From: Acidobacteriota bacterium
GTDB lineage: Bacteria > Acidobacteriota > Thermoanaerobaculia > Multivoradales > JAHEKO01
DNA length: 5,648 bases
Reading direction: 5' to 3'
Assembly: GCA_027296385.1 (NCBI GenBank)
Contig: JAPUJD010000122.1
Coordinates: forward strand, 1-5,648
Both the position numbers and the translations under genes were made by a program. Below are positions 5,436-5,648 of the stretch, one piece after another. Each line of letters opens with the position of its first letter. Position 1 is the first letter of the stretch. The notes under the pieces were generated by a model that saw only the letters and a list, made by a program, of their open reading frames with translations, did no database searches and was not told the DNA's origin.

Positions 5436-5648
5436 ATGCGCTCTGCGACGAAGCGTCTCACCGTCCTTGCCGTCCTCGGCGCCGCACTGGCGCTCGGGCT
5501 CCAGTCCACCGCTGTCGGTGACCGCAGCCAGGACGCGGCTCTCGAGGCCGCGCTCGGCCACCTCGAGCTACCCGACGACCCGTTCGTCGACATCGACCGT
5601 GCCTCCATGCCCCGATCGCCAGGGGGGATCGTCACTCGCGGGCCCTTT
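5436..5648 (+). CDS. Secreted protein of unknown function, 3'-truncated by window edge
   Basis: The frame is open from ATG 5436 to the window end, giving 71 visible residues. The N-terminus is a classical Sec signal peptide: basic start (MRSATKR), hydrophobic core LTVLAVLGAALALGL (8-22) and a plausible cleavage site near STAVG (24-28), followed by an acidic, Asp-rich mature start (DRSQDAALEAALGHLELPDD...). There is no Cys near the cleavage site, so it is not a lipoprotein. GC codon bias matches the neighbours. The tail GGIVTRGPF faintly recalls the start of the conserved part of large secreted BNR/sialidase-like proteins, but too little is visible to assign a family. It is likely exported to the periplasm or outside the cell. 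A leaderless start after TAGCCT supports this ATG. Confidence 0.72.
   Translation, partial: MRSATKRLTVLAVLGAALALGLQSTAVGDRSQDAALEAALGHLELPDDPFVDIDRASMPRSPGGIVTRGPF

Noticed and set aside
5018..5635. 205-codon open frame on the - strand over the GIY-YIG cassette and the signal-peptide gene
   Set aside because: It runs through both palindromes and is antisense to a recognised GIY-YIG domain; its translation has no domain I can recognise.

Overview
The window is GC-rich (roughly two thirds G+C by eye) bacterial chromosomal DNA, with nearly everything on the + strand. It holds two neighbouring class I aminoacyl-tRNA synthetase genes: the last ~724 codons of ileS (isoleucyl-tRNA synthetase, cut by the left window edge) and a complete leuS (leucyl-tRNA synthetase, 846 codons). 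After them come a small tandem repeat, a compact GIY-YIG nuclease cassette bounded by inverted palindromic repeats, and the first 71 codons of a secreted protein cut by the right edge. Nothing names the organism. The GC content, TANNNT boxes placed 6-7 nt before ATGs (suggesting leaderless mRNAs) and ATTCCGGC-type palindromes would fit a high-GC environmental lineage such as Acidobacteriota, but that is a guess.

Region by region: 1-2175 ileS; 2176-2367 regulatory spacer; 2368-4908 leuS; 4909-4977 three tandem 23-bp units that are in phase with a fourth, degenerate unit formed by the last 23 bases of leuS; 5016-5377 the GIY-YIG cassette; 5424-5648 a putative leaderless promoter and a signal-peptide protein.

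The most interesting part is the 192-bp ileS-leuS spacer. It appears to hold a complete ribosome-mediated attenuator for leuS: a possible promoter with TAACCT 7 nt before an ATG; a 13-residue leader peptide, MLTSLLLLLETAP, with five consecutive Leu codons; an 8-nt segment GGCGAGGC that starts on the last base of the leader stop codon; and, 23 nt later, a strong intrinsic terminator whose 5' arm is the exact complement of that segment. The terminator ends about a dozen bases before the leuS ATG, so leuS mRNA must read through it. The predicted logic is that shortage of Leu-tRNA(Leu) stalls the ribosome on the Leu run, the antiterminator forms and leuS is transcribed; with enough charged tRNA the ribosome reaches the stop codon, covers the antiterminator arm, and the terminator forms. 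This parallels the pheM-pheST attenuator of E. coli, with leucine in place of phenylalanine.

Other points are an IleRS whose C-terminal zinc finger keeps its framework but has lost three of four expected Cys ligands, a WTMTPWT variant of the IleRS editing motif, and a LeuRS editing-site His-to-Gln change.
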